Shown here in pieces: positions 37,201 to 52,200 of a stretch of DNA of 64,000 nucleotides. Source of the DNA: Nymphaea colorata (Eukaryota; Streptophyta; Magnoliopsida; Nymphaeales; Nymphaeaceae); NCBI RefSeq assembly GCF_008831285.2, contig NC_045139.1, forward strand, positions 1,744,704 through 1,808,703, written 5' to 3'. Each line of letters opens with the position of its first letter. Position 1 is the first letter of the stretch. The position numbers and the translations under genes were made by a program. The notes beneath the pieces are model-generated. The model was not told where the DNA came from. It made no database searches and saw nothing but the letters and a program-made list of their open reading frames with translations.

Positions 37201-40200
37201 TGAAGGAGTTTTCACAAAAACTGACGCCAAATGTTCCATGATGAAGTTAAAACCAGAATCAGGTAGATATGATCTAGGTTATAGAGGAAAGCTACTATAA
37301 TGTCCATCTCATAAAAAAGCAACAGTTCCCGAGCCTGTTGATGTTCTTTTTAGCACACTCAAAATGAAACAAAACAAAATAACTACAAGTCATCTTTATC
37401 TACGAAATATATGTTATACACAGATAAAAACACCCATACTCAACACAATACGTTATTAAAAAGTTTATGTGCTGGAAAAAAATGTCCAATATTCCCACTG
37501 TAATATCAACTGAAAAAGATCTAGGTTCCACAAATACATACCAATTGATCTTGTCGTAAGTCATCTCCCTTCTTGAAGATCAATTTGCAACTTCCACCAC
37601 TTGCCAAGCGAAACGTGAGACGGAGTGGATTCAAAGAGCTTTTAAAAATAGAAGATTCTGATGGTACAATCCCTGTGATAAGCATACCTGGTGCCAGAGG
37701 TGACCTTATTGGCTGGAAAATAAAAAATAATGGTCAAAATAATTTTGGATATACTGAAGATGAATGACACCTATCAATCAGCAGAAAATACAAAATCTTT
37801 GCAGAATTGTTAACTAATAAGGTTCTTTCTAACTAAGTATTTGATTTATCGCAGAAATCATGATGAAGAAGATACCTCCTCAAAATAGGTGAGTTCACTC
37901 AAAAGACCAGAAAGCAGCTGCCTTAGTTTTTCAATTTTCTTTTGCGTTCCACCACGTACATTCCTAACATCCCGCATTATGGAGCATAGCTGAGCAATAA
38001 GCTCTGTTTGACGCACCAAACTCTGCCACAACTTAAAGCCATCTTCATCTCCATTTGCACCTGCAGCTAACTATTGAGAGAGATAAAACCTTACCAAAAA
38101 AAGATATCTTGCATAACATCTCAAGAGTACCACGAAGGTCATAACACAACAAAAATAAGGAGGATCATCACAGCCATGACAAAATTCAAAAGAGAGAATC
38201 AAGAAAATCTCAGTGGGACGTACTTTCATCATATTGTCTTCTAGGATCTCATATGTGCAATAAAAGCGTTTCGCATATGCCGGATCATGAAGTTCTACAG
38301 CCACATACCACCGTAGGAAACTAGCCAATTCGATGTTGGATAAAGCTGTCAAATCACATAGCACAAAATCATAAAATTTATCATAAGAAAGCAAACAAAA
38401 CATAAAGCGCTTCTATCTTACAAGAAGATTTTGCACAGCCAAAATGCATGAAATTAATTAAATGATTATTTACACGCCAAGTTCTCCAAAATCTGGGCAC
38501 ATGGAATAGAAAATGGAATTACTTTCTTAATGAATAAAAAGTAAATAGATGATGACAGAACACTCCAATTCTATGTCACATAGGTATGGGTACAGGTGCT
38601 GGTACGAGAAAGCGGGTACTGTTATGGCGTTTACACCAATCTTGGTATGGCGGTATGGTGATAATTATATACTTTTAATTAATTATATACATGAAATCAA
38701 CAAAAAAAATAACATAAATATAAGAAACAGATGCCATTTTTGCCATAAATATGTTGTGTGAAAGTAAGAAAGAAGGAGGAAGAGGCATCAGGCCATTTAA
38801 AGTGGTTTGGATCGGTTCCAACTCATAGCTAGTCCAAACCATACCACCGTATTGGTACTGGTAGTGGGCATATCCCACGTACCACTGTGAAATAGCTCCA
38901 ATTCCCAAGGCAGCAGCAAAGTAAACTGAAAATCATAGAACCATGCTAACTTTGCATTATAAGCACATTAGGTTTTTAAAAAATCTATAGTGACTAGAGA
39001 AACTTGCTCAACTATGTGAACCAGCTGCTTTTAGAAAAAACAGTAAATCAGAATCAATCTAGCATATCTTGAAACAAAAACGATCTAAGATGGTACCAAT
39101 GTATAGCAAACTATGTGATTCAAGTATTAACCTAACACACCCACAACAATATTGCTTGTAGAAAATAGACCAAGGATTTGTTCTACACTATTATCAGTAT
39201 AGAAGATCTTGCAACATGCCACACATGAATGAATAGAATAATTATACAAAAAATCACAGGACTTAACTGGTAAATGAACTTTACAGAAATTGTAACCTAC
39301 ATCTTTGCACCAGGAAAAGTGATAGGCAAGATTTGTCCGACCGTTCAAATCGAAGTGCCTGGACAAGTTGAAGCAAATAGCATTGGAGTTCTTCATCATC
39401 AGCTCTTTCAAGAATGCTTACTGCATAAGCACGGACCTGTTGGAATTGTTTTTAATATCTTCAGCAAAAAAATATATGGATAGCAATGAATTTTATACAC
39501 AAATGCATGTTCAATCAAAGGAGACTGAGGAGAAGAGGGAAAAAACTGTTACAGAAAATAAATCTTTGGAATGGTAATGATCATGTGACAGGTCAGGGTC
39601 AACGATCACGTCATGTTTCCAGATTAAACAAAATGCCATGAAATTCTAAGATACCATGAATGCAGAAAAACATGTCTTGATTCACTACTTTGTGTCACAA
39701 TCTGAATCCTGGTTGCATTCTTGCAACAAGTGTTGTCAAAAGGGCACAGAGAGGCACACTTTTTTGAACTTCAGTGTAATGCACACTGAAAAGCTTCAAA
39801 AACTTACGAAATAGCACGACTGGAAAAACACAGCTTTTCACACTTAGAGACGTGCACTAGAAAGCATGCCTCACAGGCATTGTGCATGCTATGTTCCATT
39901 TGCCCATGTATTTCTAAATGCATTATACACTTTATGATTTTGTTTATTTTCGTGCCTTACTCAGTTTGCCCTGCGTGAGCCATTTCTTCAGTAATCCTAT
40001 TTTTCCTGTACAAATTTTTCTGTGTATTCATTTCAGAGTGTTTTCTCTACATCATTTGTGTGTGATTTACACATGCTAATGAAAATAATATTGTATTAAC
40101 AATAAAAGTAACTGCAATCAGTGTAGAGACATTGCTGGGATATGGATTATGAACACTATTTCTTTTTGTAATTGCTATTTGCATTAAATTGCTTATTACA

Positions 40201-43200
40201 TGATTCATATAGATATATAATAACTGATTGCCATTGTAATTCCTCAAATTTTGTGTGTGTATGCATCAATGTATATAATAGCTTTAGGTCTTTGTGTTAT
40301 TATTCATTTTCCCATAGATAGATTATGTGTTTGTTTAATTTTTGTTTACTCAAGAAAGCTCATATTTTACTTTATGAGACACTTCAAGGCTGGCCATTGC
40401 ACTTCGCTAAGCCTCAATGATTTTGGCAGTATTGCTTCAATGCATTTTTCTCATTGTACAATCACAAGTTTTCCTTCTTTTTAAGGACATAGAATGTTAA
40501 TGACATGAGCATATATTACCTCTTCACTCTCAAATACAGGTGACAAAAGCTCCAAAGCATCAGTAGTGTCAATTGTTTCCCACTTTCCCATCAGTTCTAC
40601 AGCCTGTTTTGCCTCCTGTAATTTGCACAAATGTTATACCTTGCGGATATATATATATATATATATAGAGGGAGAGAGAGTAAAATCAGCCGGCTTCCTC
40701 TATGGCTGGATAATTTTTGTCATTCTGTCACTAAAAACTGTCACAAAAAGTGCATTGGCAATGGCAAGTTGCTTCATCATGGTTATTAGAGACAGAATGC
40801 ATTTTTTTGGGACGTTTATCAGCAACACAAAATAAACGACAACCATCCGGTTACAGAGGAGCAGCTATTTATATAAACATATAGAGTAAGGACCAAAAAG
40901 CAAAAGAAAAAAACATGAGATAATCATCCTAGGCAGCAGTCTGCAACTGCCAATGTGCACATAACTGATCCTTGTCTGTCATCACATAGCTCAAAGAGGC
41001 AACATGATGTAAAGAATGGATATCTCTTTCCAACTATGAGGCATGGACATATCAAGAAACAAGAAAGAATTCACATTACATGTTACTTGATGCAGGACAC
41101 TAACACACTTTGTAGAAGTGTCCAAGAAACTGGATAAGGATGTCAAAGTGTCAGTCAACATCAAACATTGTTGGATGTTCCTAAAAAGGAATTAGAAATT
41201 ATTTTGAACACTCACAAGTATCAGTGATATTTTGAAAATATTGTGTTTTTACTGCCAAAACAACATGATGATAGAAAAATCTTAGAATGTTTTAAAAGTC
41301 TACCAAAAATTCTCTCATGAAATTTCCCCTTTTTTATAAAAAAGTTTTCTAAATGTATTTTGAGTGCATGTTTGCATCTTTTATTCATTTTAAAATATTA
41401 AGAACTTTTTGAATATTAAACAATATGTTTGTAAAAAAATTAGTACAAAAAACTCTTAGCTTCATAGTTCAATTATTTTCTCATATATTTAAAATTTTAA
41501 AACCTTTTTGAATTCCTGAGATTTTCCCAAGGAACGCAAGACATACCTGAGAAGAACCTTGCTGATAAAGACCTGTAAATGATATTTATGACTATGATTC
41601 AAAAACCACAAAGGGCACTGAAAAGAACCATTAACACATTAACAAGCACTGAGTTGTCAGATATATCAAAAAAATTTAAACTCCAGTTCACTTTGACCAA
41701 ATTACAGGACTATTATTCATGCTAGACAAAAAGTCATCCAAAACCAAATGTCACAAGGAAAAATAATTGAAATAACTGACATAAACCAAATGGGCAGCTT
41801 GGAGCATCAGGAAGAATAGAGAAAGTTCACAGTGAAGAAATATGGAAAATGAGCATATTCACAAAATTTATCTGGAAGCAGACAGATCCTGACCTGAACA
41901 TCACTCCACTCAACACATCGAAGAAACTTTGTAAGGGCCTTTTTCTCTGACATCAACGAAAAACGGAACTTCCAAAGTAATTGTCTTTCATCCCCACTGA
42001 GGGTTCGTGTTGGAGGGTACTTGAGTATCCTCTGTATTGACCTAAAGAAATGAACATTTAGAAATTTTTGTATCGTACACACTTAAAAAGGATCCATCAA
42101 AGGTGTTGATTAGAGAGAGAGAGACATAGACTAATAACTTTCAGGAAGAGACCAAGAATTTGGAAAAGCAAAAGAAAATTCATAGTAAAAAGGTCAATCT
42201 TCAAGCAATCCAAAATAAAACATTAACATTTCTCAGACCTCAACGGCTCAAACCATTGGACGGATACTTACCAAACCCATTTTTGTCAATTTTTAAACTA
42301 TTTACACAGTCCTGATTATTTCGTTCCTTCATCTTCTTGTTATCCATTTTAACTGTAAGGTTCAAAACTAAACAGAACCCAAGTCCTCATGACCATTTAT
42401 CAATGACATACCATCTCAATCTGCCATTGACTTGGCCACGAAACATCTGAAAAATAGACACCTTTGATTCCCATTACAATCTGCATATCATCACCAAGCC
42501 TCATCGGACAAGCAACAAGTCATATCAAGCTTGAAATTATAGTCACCAACCATGTTACATGGACACTTCATAAGCATGAGGTGTTCATGACCGCACTTTC
42601 AGACCTGACAATATTGATGGTTATGCCCTTTTCTCATTTTTGTTCTTACTTGACAGAAAAAGAAACTCCATTTTTCCAGCCAAACTACAAAAAAGAGAAG
42701 ATAGATGTTGACTGGCTATAAATAATAATATATTAAAAGGTTCTGTGAAGAAACATTTTTATTATCTGCAGTCATGCATGAGGAGAAAAACAAAAAACCT
42801 GTCCATTAAGCTCATGAACATGCCGATATAACGGCATGAACAGAAGCTTGACCTGATCTATGGAAGAATCCTTCATGCAGGGACACCCATCCCCTTAGTT
42901 GAGGGCCTGAGGCATCATGGGAAAAGATATCTCAAGTTCTGAAAGGTCATCCAAATTTCTTTTAGAGGAATTCTGCTTTTGCCACACAAATGCTTGCACA
43001 GTCGTAAAAGTGATTCTTTTCTTTGCATTCCTTGCATTCCATGACAGTACTTCCTGAAGGACTGACAATAGTGCTGCTTGAGTATGACTGGTAGACACAA
43101 GGGATGTTCAATCAGGGAAGCTAAGATAAACTCAGATTCTCAATATACATCAGCAAATGAACCATAAGTCCTGTAAGTGCAGCCAGTGTCAATATGGAAT

Positions 43201-46200
43201 GACATGTGAGTAGAGATCCCCAACATCCCACTTGATGATGTCAAATAGGATTTGATGGAGTTAAATAGGGCATTAACATGCTGCCATTTCAGAGATATTA
43301 AGAACAAGATAAGGGACAAAGAATGGGAAATCTTCTGTTTCAAAAGTGAAGGTCCATCGTTCATGAGCAATGATGTCAACATTGCACTGATCACAATGCT
43401 TTTGATACAAGTTATTAAGATCAATAGATATCGCAACCAGTTCATAAATGTTAACATCAGTTCATGATGATCTATACATGTCAACTGAAACTAATGGTAA
43501 AATATTTCCTATGTTAATTTAGGAAAATACATTTAACTTGCCGTCTTGCAGTATGCTATTACATTAGTATCTTACTATTTTATGATTCTAAAACACAGGC
43601 TCAACAGCTTGCAACACATATCAAGACATTCAAACAACTAAATATTATATGCACAGACAAGAAGAGAAACCAACATAAAGATCGATATACTTTACACCAC
43701 ATGTCAAATCTCTTCGACCACCACAACAAACCATTATGTGATTTCAAAGCCAATTGTAGTCTTGTAGACAACAGAAAATAATCCTTACTTTCTTTCATTA
43801 GAGCTTGGTTTTAGATCTTTGTCAATAACTCCACGAGTCAAACTTCTTGCTAACTTGAGTTGCTTGTGCTCAGAAGGATTTATTCTTCCAACTTCAGGAT
43901 CCCACACTATGACAAGTTCATTTGTTGAAGAAACAGGAGATGGAGAAAAAAGATTTGATCCTGTTTCCTGCATAGTCAAAAGAGAGAAGTTTAAGGCTTT
44001 GAACATATTTTTTTCCCATGCCAAATGATGTGAATACAGGAAGCTATAAAGATATATCAGCATTACATAATATCCACAAAGGGAAAATAAAATAATCAGA
44101 CATCTTTTAAAAGAGAAATTTTATAGTCTTACTATACACAGATGAGAAGAAAGCTTAGAATAAACACATAATACAAATTCAACTGTGATGACACAACACC
44201 AAAATGTAAAACACATCGTTGCACAATATTACAGTATTTTATGGAGAATTAGCATCTGGCACAACGTAAAGAAAACAATGTGGCCACCACCATGAGTGTT
44301 CACTGAACAAAAGAAAACATCAGCTTCCGAGCAGCATGCTCATGTGTAAAGGAAGAGCACATGAAGATAGCTTTATCAGCCTACGCATTTTCCATTCTCA
44401 GATAAAAGTCAAAGAGGTGAAAACATCAGTTATTTGATAGGATGACAGAGTTTGTTCACGCTTAAAACATGCTAAATCTTCATATTTTCTAGTAAATTTC
44501 TTAACTACTGACCAGCTCATGGTATATCATCTTCTTTCATTCTACAAAGTCATCTAATCAATAATAACTGGCTTATTGAACTACAGATGCATATCATACC
44601 TGGAAAACAACTCGATGCTCAAAACTACCAAAGTCAACTACTAGATGCAAATGAGAGTCTCCATTTCTACCACTCTCTTTTTCTTTAATCTGCTCGATTG
44701 ATTTAAAAGTAAGATGGTCCAACCAGTCAATCCGCTGAATCTGACCCCTTTCATACTTATTAACAAGCTTTTCTAGGCGCTCCATCTCTCCCCTCTCATG
44801 CCTAGGAACCTGCAACAGATGGAAGGGTCATGAATTATGTGAAACCATCAAGTAGTACACTTCAAAGTTCGATCAGAAGGATGTGCTACAACTGAGTAAA
44901 GATTAAACTTGTAAACAAAGATAAAACTTAGCAAAACAATCTGATAAAGTAGATGAAAACCTTTCCAGGAGTTGCTGTGGGAAATGAACCATCTGCTTCT
45001 TTGTGAAGCCAAAGCCTAAGTTTCTGTTTTCCTGTTTTAAGTTGTCTTTTGCTACTAAAAAATAGTATCGTCGCTCCACCAATAGGACCTTCCCTTGCAG
45101 ATGAGACATCCCATACCTGTAGATTAGATAAAAAAGAAGGGCACGTGATGAAAACTCCAGTTAAGTACCAAAATTTGTACATTAATTTTGCAAACTCTAT
45201 GCACCTATAAGAGTTGCGATTCTAGAATAACTAGCAATCTTATAAGCAAGAACTTTTAGAGCCCTTAGACCAATGTCCAGAAAGAGGGAGAGAGGATAAA
45301 CAAGTGCATAATAAGATGTGTAGAAACACGAACCACAAGGAGAGAGCAGAGAAAGAACACACAATATACGTGGAAAACCTCAGAAAGAGGTGAAAAACCA
45401 CGGGGAAGCTCTGACCTAGGGGCAAACCGCAACCCTAGGAGAGAGAAAATAATATTCACTTAACTCAACGATTACATGTAAGTGAAGAATATATAGGAGG
45501 GAGAGAAAGAGTGCCACCTAGGGATACCGAGGCTGCCTCGATATCCGTGCACCATAGGATCGGGTCCAGATATGGACCCGGTTCCCAATACAATATATTC
45601 TAACACTCCCCTCAAGCTTAGCATACATGTCAAACATGCCAAGCTTGCTAACATTTTTCTCAAATTGAGATGTACATAAAGACTTAGTTAAGACATCCGC
45701 AACTTGATCTTCAGACTTCATATAGGGCAGAATTAACTCCTTTGAATCTATGTGTTCCCGTATGAAGTGACGATCGATCTCCACATGTTTGGTCCTGTCG
45801 TGCATGACCGGATTGTTTGCCAAGTTAATCGCAGACTTATTGTCACAATACATCCTCATCTTCTCTTCCATTTTAACCCCAATATCTGCTAAAAGAATTT
45901 TGAGTCATAACATCTCTGTAACCCCCATAGCAACCGCCCTGTATTCAGCCTCAGCACTGGACCTGGAACAAACTTCTTGACGTTTACTTCTCCATACCAC
46001 AAGGTTACCTCCAAGAAATATGCAGTATCCTGTGGTAGACCTCCTAGTATCTGTGCATCCTGCCCAGTCGGCGTCAGAGTATCATTCAATGCTTAGTTGA
46101 TCTTGTCGAGTGTAGAGTAGTCCTTTCCCTGGATCATTCTTTAAGTATCCCAATACTCTTTTAGCACTTTTCCAATGACAATCAGTAGGGGCATGCATAA

Positions 46201-49200
46201 ACTGACTTAACACACCCACAGCATACGTAATATCTGGGCGAGTAAGAGTGAGATAAATAAGTTTACCAACCAGACGCTGATACCTCCCTTTTCCTTCCTC
46301 ATCCAAGATAGTCCCAGATTTGATACTTATCTTTGTGCCAGACTCCATTGGGGTAAGAAAGGGCCTGCATCCCAGTTTACCTGTCTCTTTTAGAAGATCC
46401 AACGTGTATTTTCTTTGGCTCATAACAAGCCCAGTCTCAGATCGCGCGATCTCAATCCCCAATAAATACCTTAGTTTACCCAGATCTTTGAGATCGAATT
46501 CTGCAGCTAACATTTCTTTCATCTTCCTTTTCTCTCCCTCGTCGTCACCTGTGACAATCATATCATCAACATATACAAGTAAAAGGCTCACCAGACCATT
46601 TCTCTGCTTGATGAAGAGGGTGTGATCACCATTTCCCTGTTTATACCCATTAGTCTTCATTACAACTCTTAGTCTTTCAAACCAAGCTCTAGGGGATTGC
46701 TTGAGACCATACAAAGCTTTCTTGAGATAGCAACACTTCCCGTTCCGAGCATACCCAGGCGGCTCATATAGACTTCTTCCTGAAGGTGACCATTCAAGAA
46801 GGCGTTCTTTACATCAAGTTGGTCCATGCTCCACTTCTTTTGCACTGCAAGAGCTAAGATGACCCTTACGATCTTCAGTTTCGCCACGGGAGCAAACGTC
46901 TCAAGATAGTCAATTCCATATTTCTGGCTAAACCCTTTAGCAACAAGACGAGCTTTATAGCGTTCTACAGTGCCATCAGGTTTGTACTTCACATTAAACA
47001 CCCACTTGGAGCCAACTAAGTGAGTTCCCTTGGGGATATCAACAACCTCCCACGTATTGTTCTTTTCCAGGGCGTCCATCTCTTCTGTCATGACCTGTAG
47101 CCATTTAGGATCCTTCCTTGCATCTTCCACTGACCTGGGAATAATAGCCATAAATAAAGAGGTAACAAAGCACTTGTAGTCTTTACTGAGTTTTGCATAT
47201 GAAACAAATCTCTGAATAGGATGAGAAGTACATGACCTGGTGCCCTTGCGCAGAGCTATGGGAAGTTCTTCATTCATTGGACTTGGATCATCCGGGGAGG
47301 TCACAAGATTGGGAAGATTGGGATTGGTAACATCAACATCTTTCTTCTTCCTGCTGTAAACCTGACCAAATAGGTGATCACGAGACTGTTCTTCCACAGG
47401 GCCCCCCTCCATCTGACTGTCTCTGTCTTCACTGACAACGTCTTCCACACTTGGAGAACTCACCGTATAATCCAAGAAATCCATGAACCGAATCAACTGA
47501 TACGAAGAATACTCTTCCCTTCTGTCACCTAGACACTCCCCCTGAAGAGGATTCGCAGGAAAGTATGCCTCATGTTCATGAAAGGTCACATCCCTGGAGA
47601 CATATACTCTGGAAGTGCTAGGGTCAACACACCTGTATCCCTTCTGGGTGGAGGAATATCCCAAGAAGACTGCTTTGATGGACCGAGGATCAAGTTTCTT
47701 GAGAGTGAGACTATGATCATGGACAAAACAAACACACCCAAACACTCGAGGGGTTAAAGGCCAGGGATTCTGAGTGGGCCACAACACAGAATAAGGGGAA
47801 TGACCATCCAACACACGAGTAGGCATACGGTTGATAAGGTGAGCACTAGTGAGAAGTGCGTCCCCCCAGTACCTCTTAGGGACATGACGTTGAAACATAA
47901 TTGCCCGGATAACATTTAACAAATGACGGTTTTTTCTTTCAGCCACGCCATTCTGAGAAGGGGTGTAGCTACAGGATGTTTCATGAATAATACCCTTGCT
48001 TCGCAAGAAGTCATCAAGGGATTGAGAGACATACTCTCGGGCATTGTCAGTACGAAAGGCCTGAACAGTGGTCTGGAATTGAGTTTCGACAAATGCCACA
48101 AAGTTTTTGACAATGTCGGGAACTTCACTACGTTCTTTCAACAGATACACAAACGTACACCGGGAGTAGTCATCAATAAGAGTCATAAAATAGTGAAAGC
48201 CACGACAAGTGGGTACTCCCGAAGGACCCCAAACATCAGAGTGAACCAAAGCAAAAGGACGGTTGGCTTTATTGAACGAAATAGGGTACGAGGCCCTAAC
48301 ATGCTTAGACAACTGACACACTTCACAGGCGAAGGTGTCCAAAGAAACAGAATGAAACATCCTAGGAAACAACTTTCTAAGCAACTGGAATGGAAGATGA
48401 CCAAGTCTCTCATGCCAACGCATAATGACGGATCTGGCCTCCACGCCAGGCAACTGTCCACTGGTGGCTGAAATCAAAGCAGAAGCAACTCGAACGGGCA
48501 GTCTGTAGAGCCCATCAATAGCCGAACCAATCCCAATCTTCTGCCCCGTCCCCAAGTCCTGCAGGAAACAACGATCAGCAGAGAAAATTAGATTACAGTT
48601 TAGCTCTTTAGTAATACTGCTGACAGATAACAAATTTACGGGAATATTGGGAACATGCAGGGCATTATGAAGACAATATTTGTTCAGTAGTGATAAACTC
48701 CATTTTCCAGCCACAGAGATAGAAGAACCATCAGCCATAGACACACGCTACTGCCCAGAGGTCAACTTGTACTCTTGAAACATCGTAGGGTCCCCTGTCA
48801 TATGATGAGTAGCCCCACTGTCAACAATCCAATCACCGAGAGGAGAATTACCTTGATCACTAGTAGCAACCAGAGCCTGGGCTAACTTAGCCCCCTCAGA
48901 AGTAGAAGCATCATCCTGGGTAGACAACCGACTAATGTAGGCTTGCAACTCTCTGAGTTGATCTGAGGATAGCTTGGATTTGGCAACATTGGACGACCCC
49001 GGGCTAGGCTCTGGCACAGAAGAAGCACGGCGATGAGGAGGAGGACGACCTCGGACGAGACGCTTCTCAGGATGAAGATCCCAACAAAAATCAACAGAAT
49101 GACCCACTTTGTTGCAATGGCTGCATCGTCGAGTAGGACGCTGCCCCGTCCCTGAAGTATGGCTCACAAAGGCTGCTGGAGAACTCCCCTGATGGAAGTC

Positions 49201-52200
49201 AATATGCATAATCTGGCGCCGTTGCTCCTCAGACTCAATACGGGCATACACCTCTTCGATTCCAGGAATCTCATCACAGTTAAGAATCTGGCTTCGAATG
49301 GTTTCAAACTCATCACGCAGGCCTCCAAGGAAGATAAAAGTGCGGTCCATCCATTCCTTGTCCCAATACAGGGCATGATCTACACCACATTTCCAGTCAT
49401 CATTCACATGATAGTCAAGTTCCTCCCATTTGGTCTTCAGGGCGGCATAGAAGGAGGCAACAGATAAATCACCCTGTTTAAGAGCATATATGCTACGTTG
49501 GATTTGATAGGCACGTAAAACACGCTTCTTACGACCATACATACGTGCAAGAACAGTCCACATATCATACGCCGTCGATTTACGCAAGATCAAAGGCTGA
49601 ATATCTGCGGAAACCGAACTAATAATCCATACTTTAACCTGACTATCCTCCAACGCCCAGGTCGGCCATTGCGAATCAGTTTTAGAAGGTGCAAGCTTCT
49701 CCCCAGTGATATAGTGCAGGCGACCACGACTAGTAATCCCGATTTCTAGGGCAGCAGACCACGAGAGATAGTTATCCTTGTTCAGCCGAATGGAGGTGAC
49801 ATGAACAGGCAAGTTCTCACCCTTGGTATTGCTGCTCGTGTCGAGGGCATCATCAAGCTTGGGCATCGCTGCGTCAGCCATCACAATCCCCGAAGAAGGT
49901 CACAACCGGCGGCAGAGAGGGCACAACCCACGGCGGCGGAAACAAGACACCCGGCGGCGGCGCAGATAACCCAGGCGACGGCAGCAGGGCAGGGCAGCGC
50001 TGGGAACAGCGATGGCGGCAGGGCAGCGCTGGGAGCAGCGGAGGTAACCCAGGCGACGGCGGCGCTGGGAGCAGTGACGGCGGCGGCGTTCCTGGGCGGC
50101 GGAAAAAACGACGGCGGCGCTGGGAACGATGGACGGCGGCGGCGTTCCTGGACAGCGTCAGCATTGAAAACAGCAACAGCAGCGGCGCTGGGAACAGTGT
50201 CGGCGGCGGTGCTGGAAACGGCAACGAAGGCAGCACGTGAACGGCGGAAAAAACACTACTTGCACACCAACGATCTCACACGCGGTGGCTCTGATACCAT
50301 GTAGAAACACGAACCACAAGGAGAGAGCAGAGAAAGAACACACAATATACGTGGAAAACCTCAGAAAGAGGTGAAAAACCACGGGGAAGCTCTGACCTAG
50401 GGGCAAACCGCAACCCTAGGAGAGAGAAAATAATATTCACTTAACTCAACGATTACATGTAAGTGAAGAATATATAGGAGGGAGAGAAAGAGTGCCGCCT
50501 AGGGATACCGAGGCTGCCTCGGTATCCGTGCCCCATAGGACCAGGTCCAGATATGGACCCGGTTCCCAATACAATATATTCTAACAAGATGAAATAGATT
50601 GTTCGTAAAGCTAATGTTACTGATAAAAAAAGTAAAAGAAAATTCTGTAAAAATCCTGCAAAAAACTTCTCAAGTGCAGCTGTGGAGAAGAGAGACCATG
50701 AATGTACCAGTCAGCAGGTGCTAAACTTTTGAAACCTGGGTTGGAATATAATTCATTCAAGGTGATCATAACTATGTTTACGTCATTGTGGATAATCCAC
50801 AAACACAACTTTTTACATGAACTTTATGCCGTGTGATAATTGTGCCAAACAGAACGCCAAGAACAAAATAAGTTTATGATATCAACAAAAATCCAAATAA
50901 AAACAAAGAACCATCCCCATATCTATACGCCTCCAGCAAGTGAATAATGAATAATAGATTCTAGGAAATAACAGATAAGAAGAGATAAAACCTTTCCAGA
51001 CAGACCCCATGTGCTATTCATGACTAGAACAATCTAAGTTGTCCAATTCATGTCAGTTCTATAAAAACTAGATGTTTTGAGAAATTATAAACATAAAAAT
51101 CCACTAATTACCAACATACAGTCAATCCAAGTTGAGTATGAGCAGTTAAATCGCGATATTTGGCACTCAGTGTGATTAACTCATTCCAGCAATATGATTG
51201 TCCACCAGATTCCAACCTGGCACATGAAAAGTTAAGGAGCAAAATCAGGGCAAGCAGGAAGATGGTTGATATACAAAAACATATCGAAGCCATCAGTCTT
51301 ATAGGTTAAGCAGACAATAACCTTGTCCTTGCACTGAGGCCAAAGGGAGCCCCATCTACATAGAGCATACACTCAACATATAGCTCAGGGCTTCCATTTT
51401 CTCCTGTTGAATCAATACCTGAGAGTCATTGATGTTAATTTGACACTTAAATGTTCCAAAGGTACAATTTAATCAGCCAAAAAAAAAAAAAACCATTTAA
51501 GAAGAGAGACACACTTTAGGCAATATTTAAAATTATACAAACTCTAAATAAAATCCATACTAACTAAAAAGGACAAATTCAAAACTGTATTATCCCGAGA
51601 AAATGCAGCAAGCCTAAATTAATGAAGTCATAAAAAATCAGATATTAGTTATGCATAGAACATACTTTCCATTGCTATATAGAACATTAAGCAAAGGAAG
51701 GGAGAAGAAGCAGCAAGGAAGTCAAACGAAACAATGGAGCTATCCTCATCATGATTAAATCAAATACTGCAATGACCTGTTAGTGTATGTCAAAAAGAAC
51801 AAATGGAACTTAAGAATACTTCTTGGAAAGCAAGCAGAGGGACAAGCCCCTGATCCAAATTCGGAATTCTATCAGATGGGACCTCACCATCAGCTATGCC
51901 ATCGGATGAAGAAACTGAAGGGCATAGAATTAACTATGGCATATTGGCATCAATCCCCTCACTTTATTTTCTCGAGTCTTTCAGCAAGGAGAACACCAAT
52001 ACAAATTCAAACCCCAGAAAAAAGATGTCGATGTAGACACCTGGTTCTTTTACTCTTTGTTACTGCAAATTGCAATTCTCATGCTAGTCATAAAAACCAA
52101 TAACACAAAGAAGAATCTTTAGAGACGAACCCCTTGGGAAGGTCACCATCTGTCTTCATCCCAAACAAAAAACCAAATGCTCAAGAAACAAAGTTTCAAT

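Larger units (their letters stand above)
45319..50586 (-). mobile_element. Ty1/copia LTR retrotransposon in VPS34 intron 3
   Basis: A complete structure of 5,268 bp flanked by the 5-bp duplication AGATG (45314-45318 and 50587-50591). It reads leftward, the same direction as VPS34. Order from right to left: 5' LTR, tRNA-iMet primer site, leader, gag, protease, integrase, reverse transcriptase, RNase H, polypurine tract, 3' LTR; this is the copia order. The LTRs are 287 bp each and differ at five positions by eye. The coding region carries three in-frame stops and at least one frameshift, so it cannot act on its own. The insertion makes VPS34 intron 3 about 6 kb long. Confidence 0.97.

Noticed and set aside
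41215-41560. Possible further AT-rich foldback element in VPS34 intron 7
   Set aside because: No matching inverted ends or target-site duplication could be found.
47923-48471. 182-codon plus-strand ORF
   Set aside because: Antisense to the copia integrase region, which has unmistakable motifs on minus.
49801-50304. Ala/Gly-rich 167-codon plus-strand ORF and its minus counterpart
   Set aside because: GC-rich GGCGGC repeats in the copia leader between primer site and gag; no domain on either strand.
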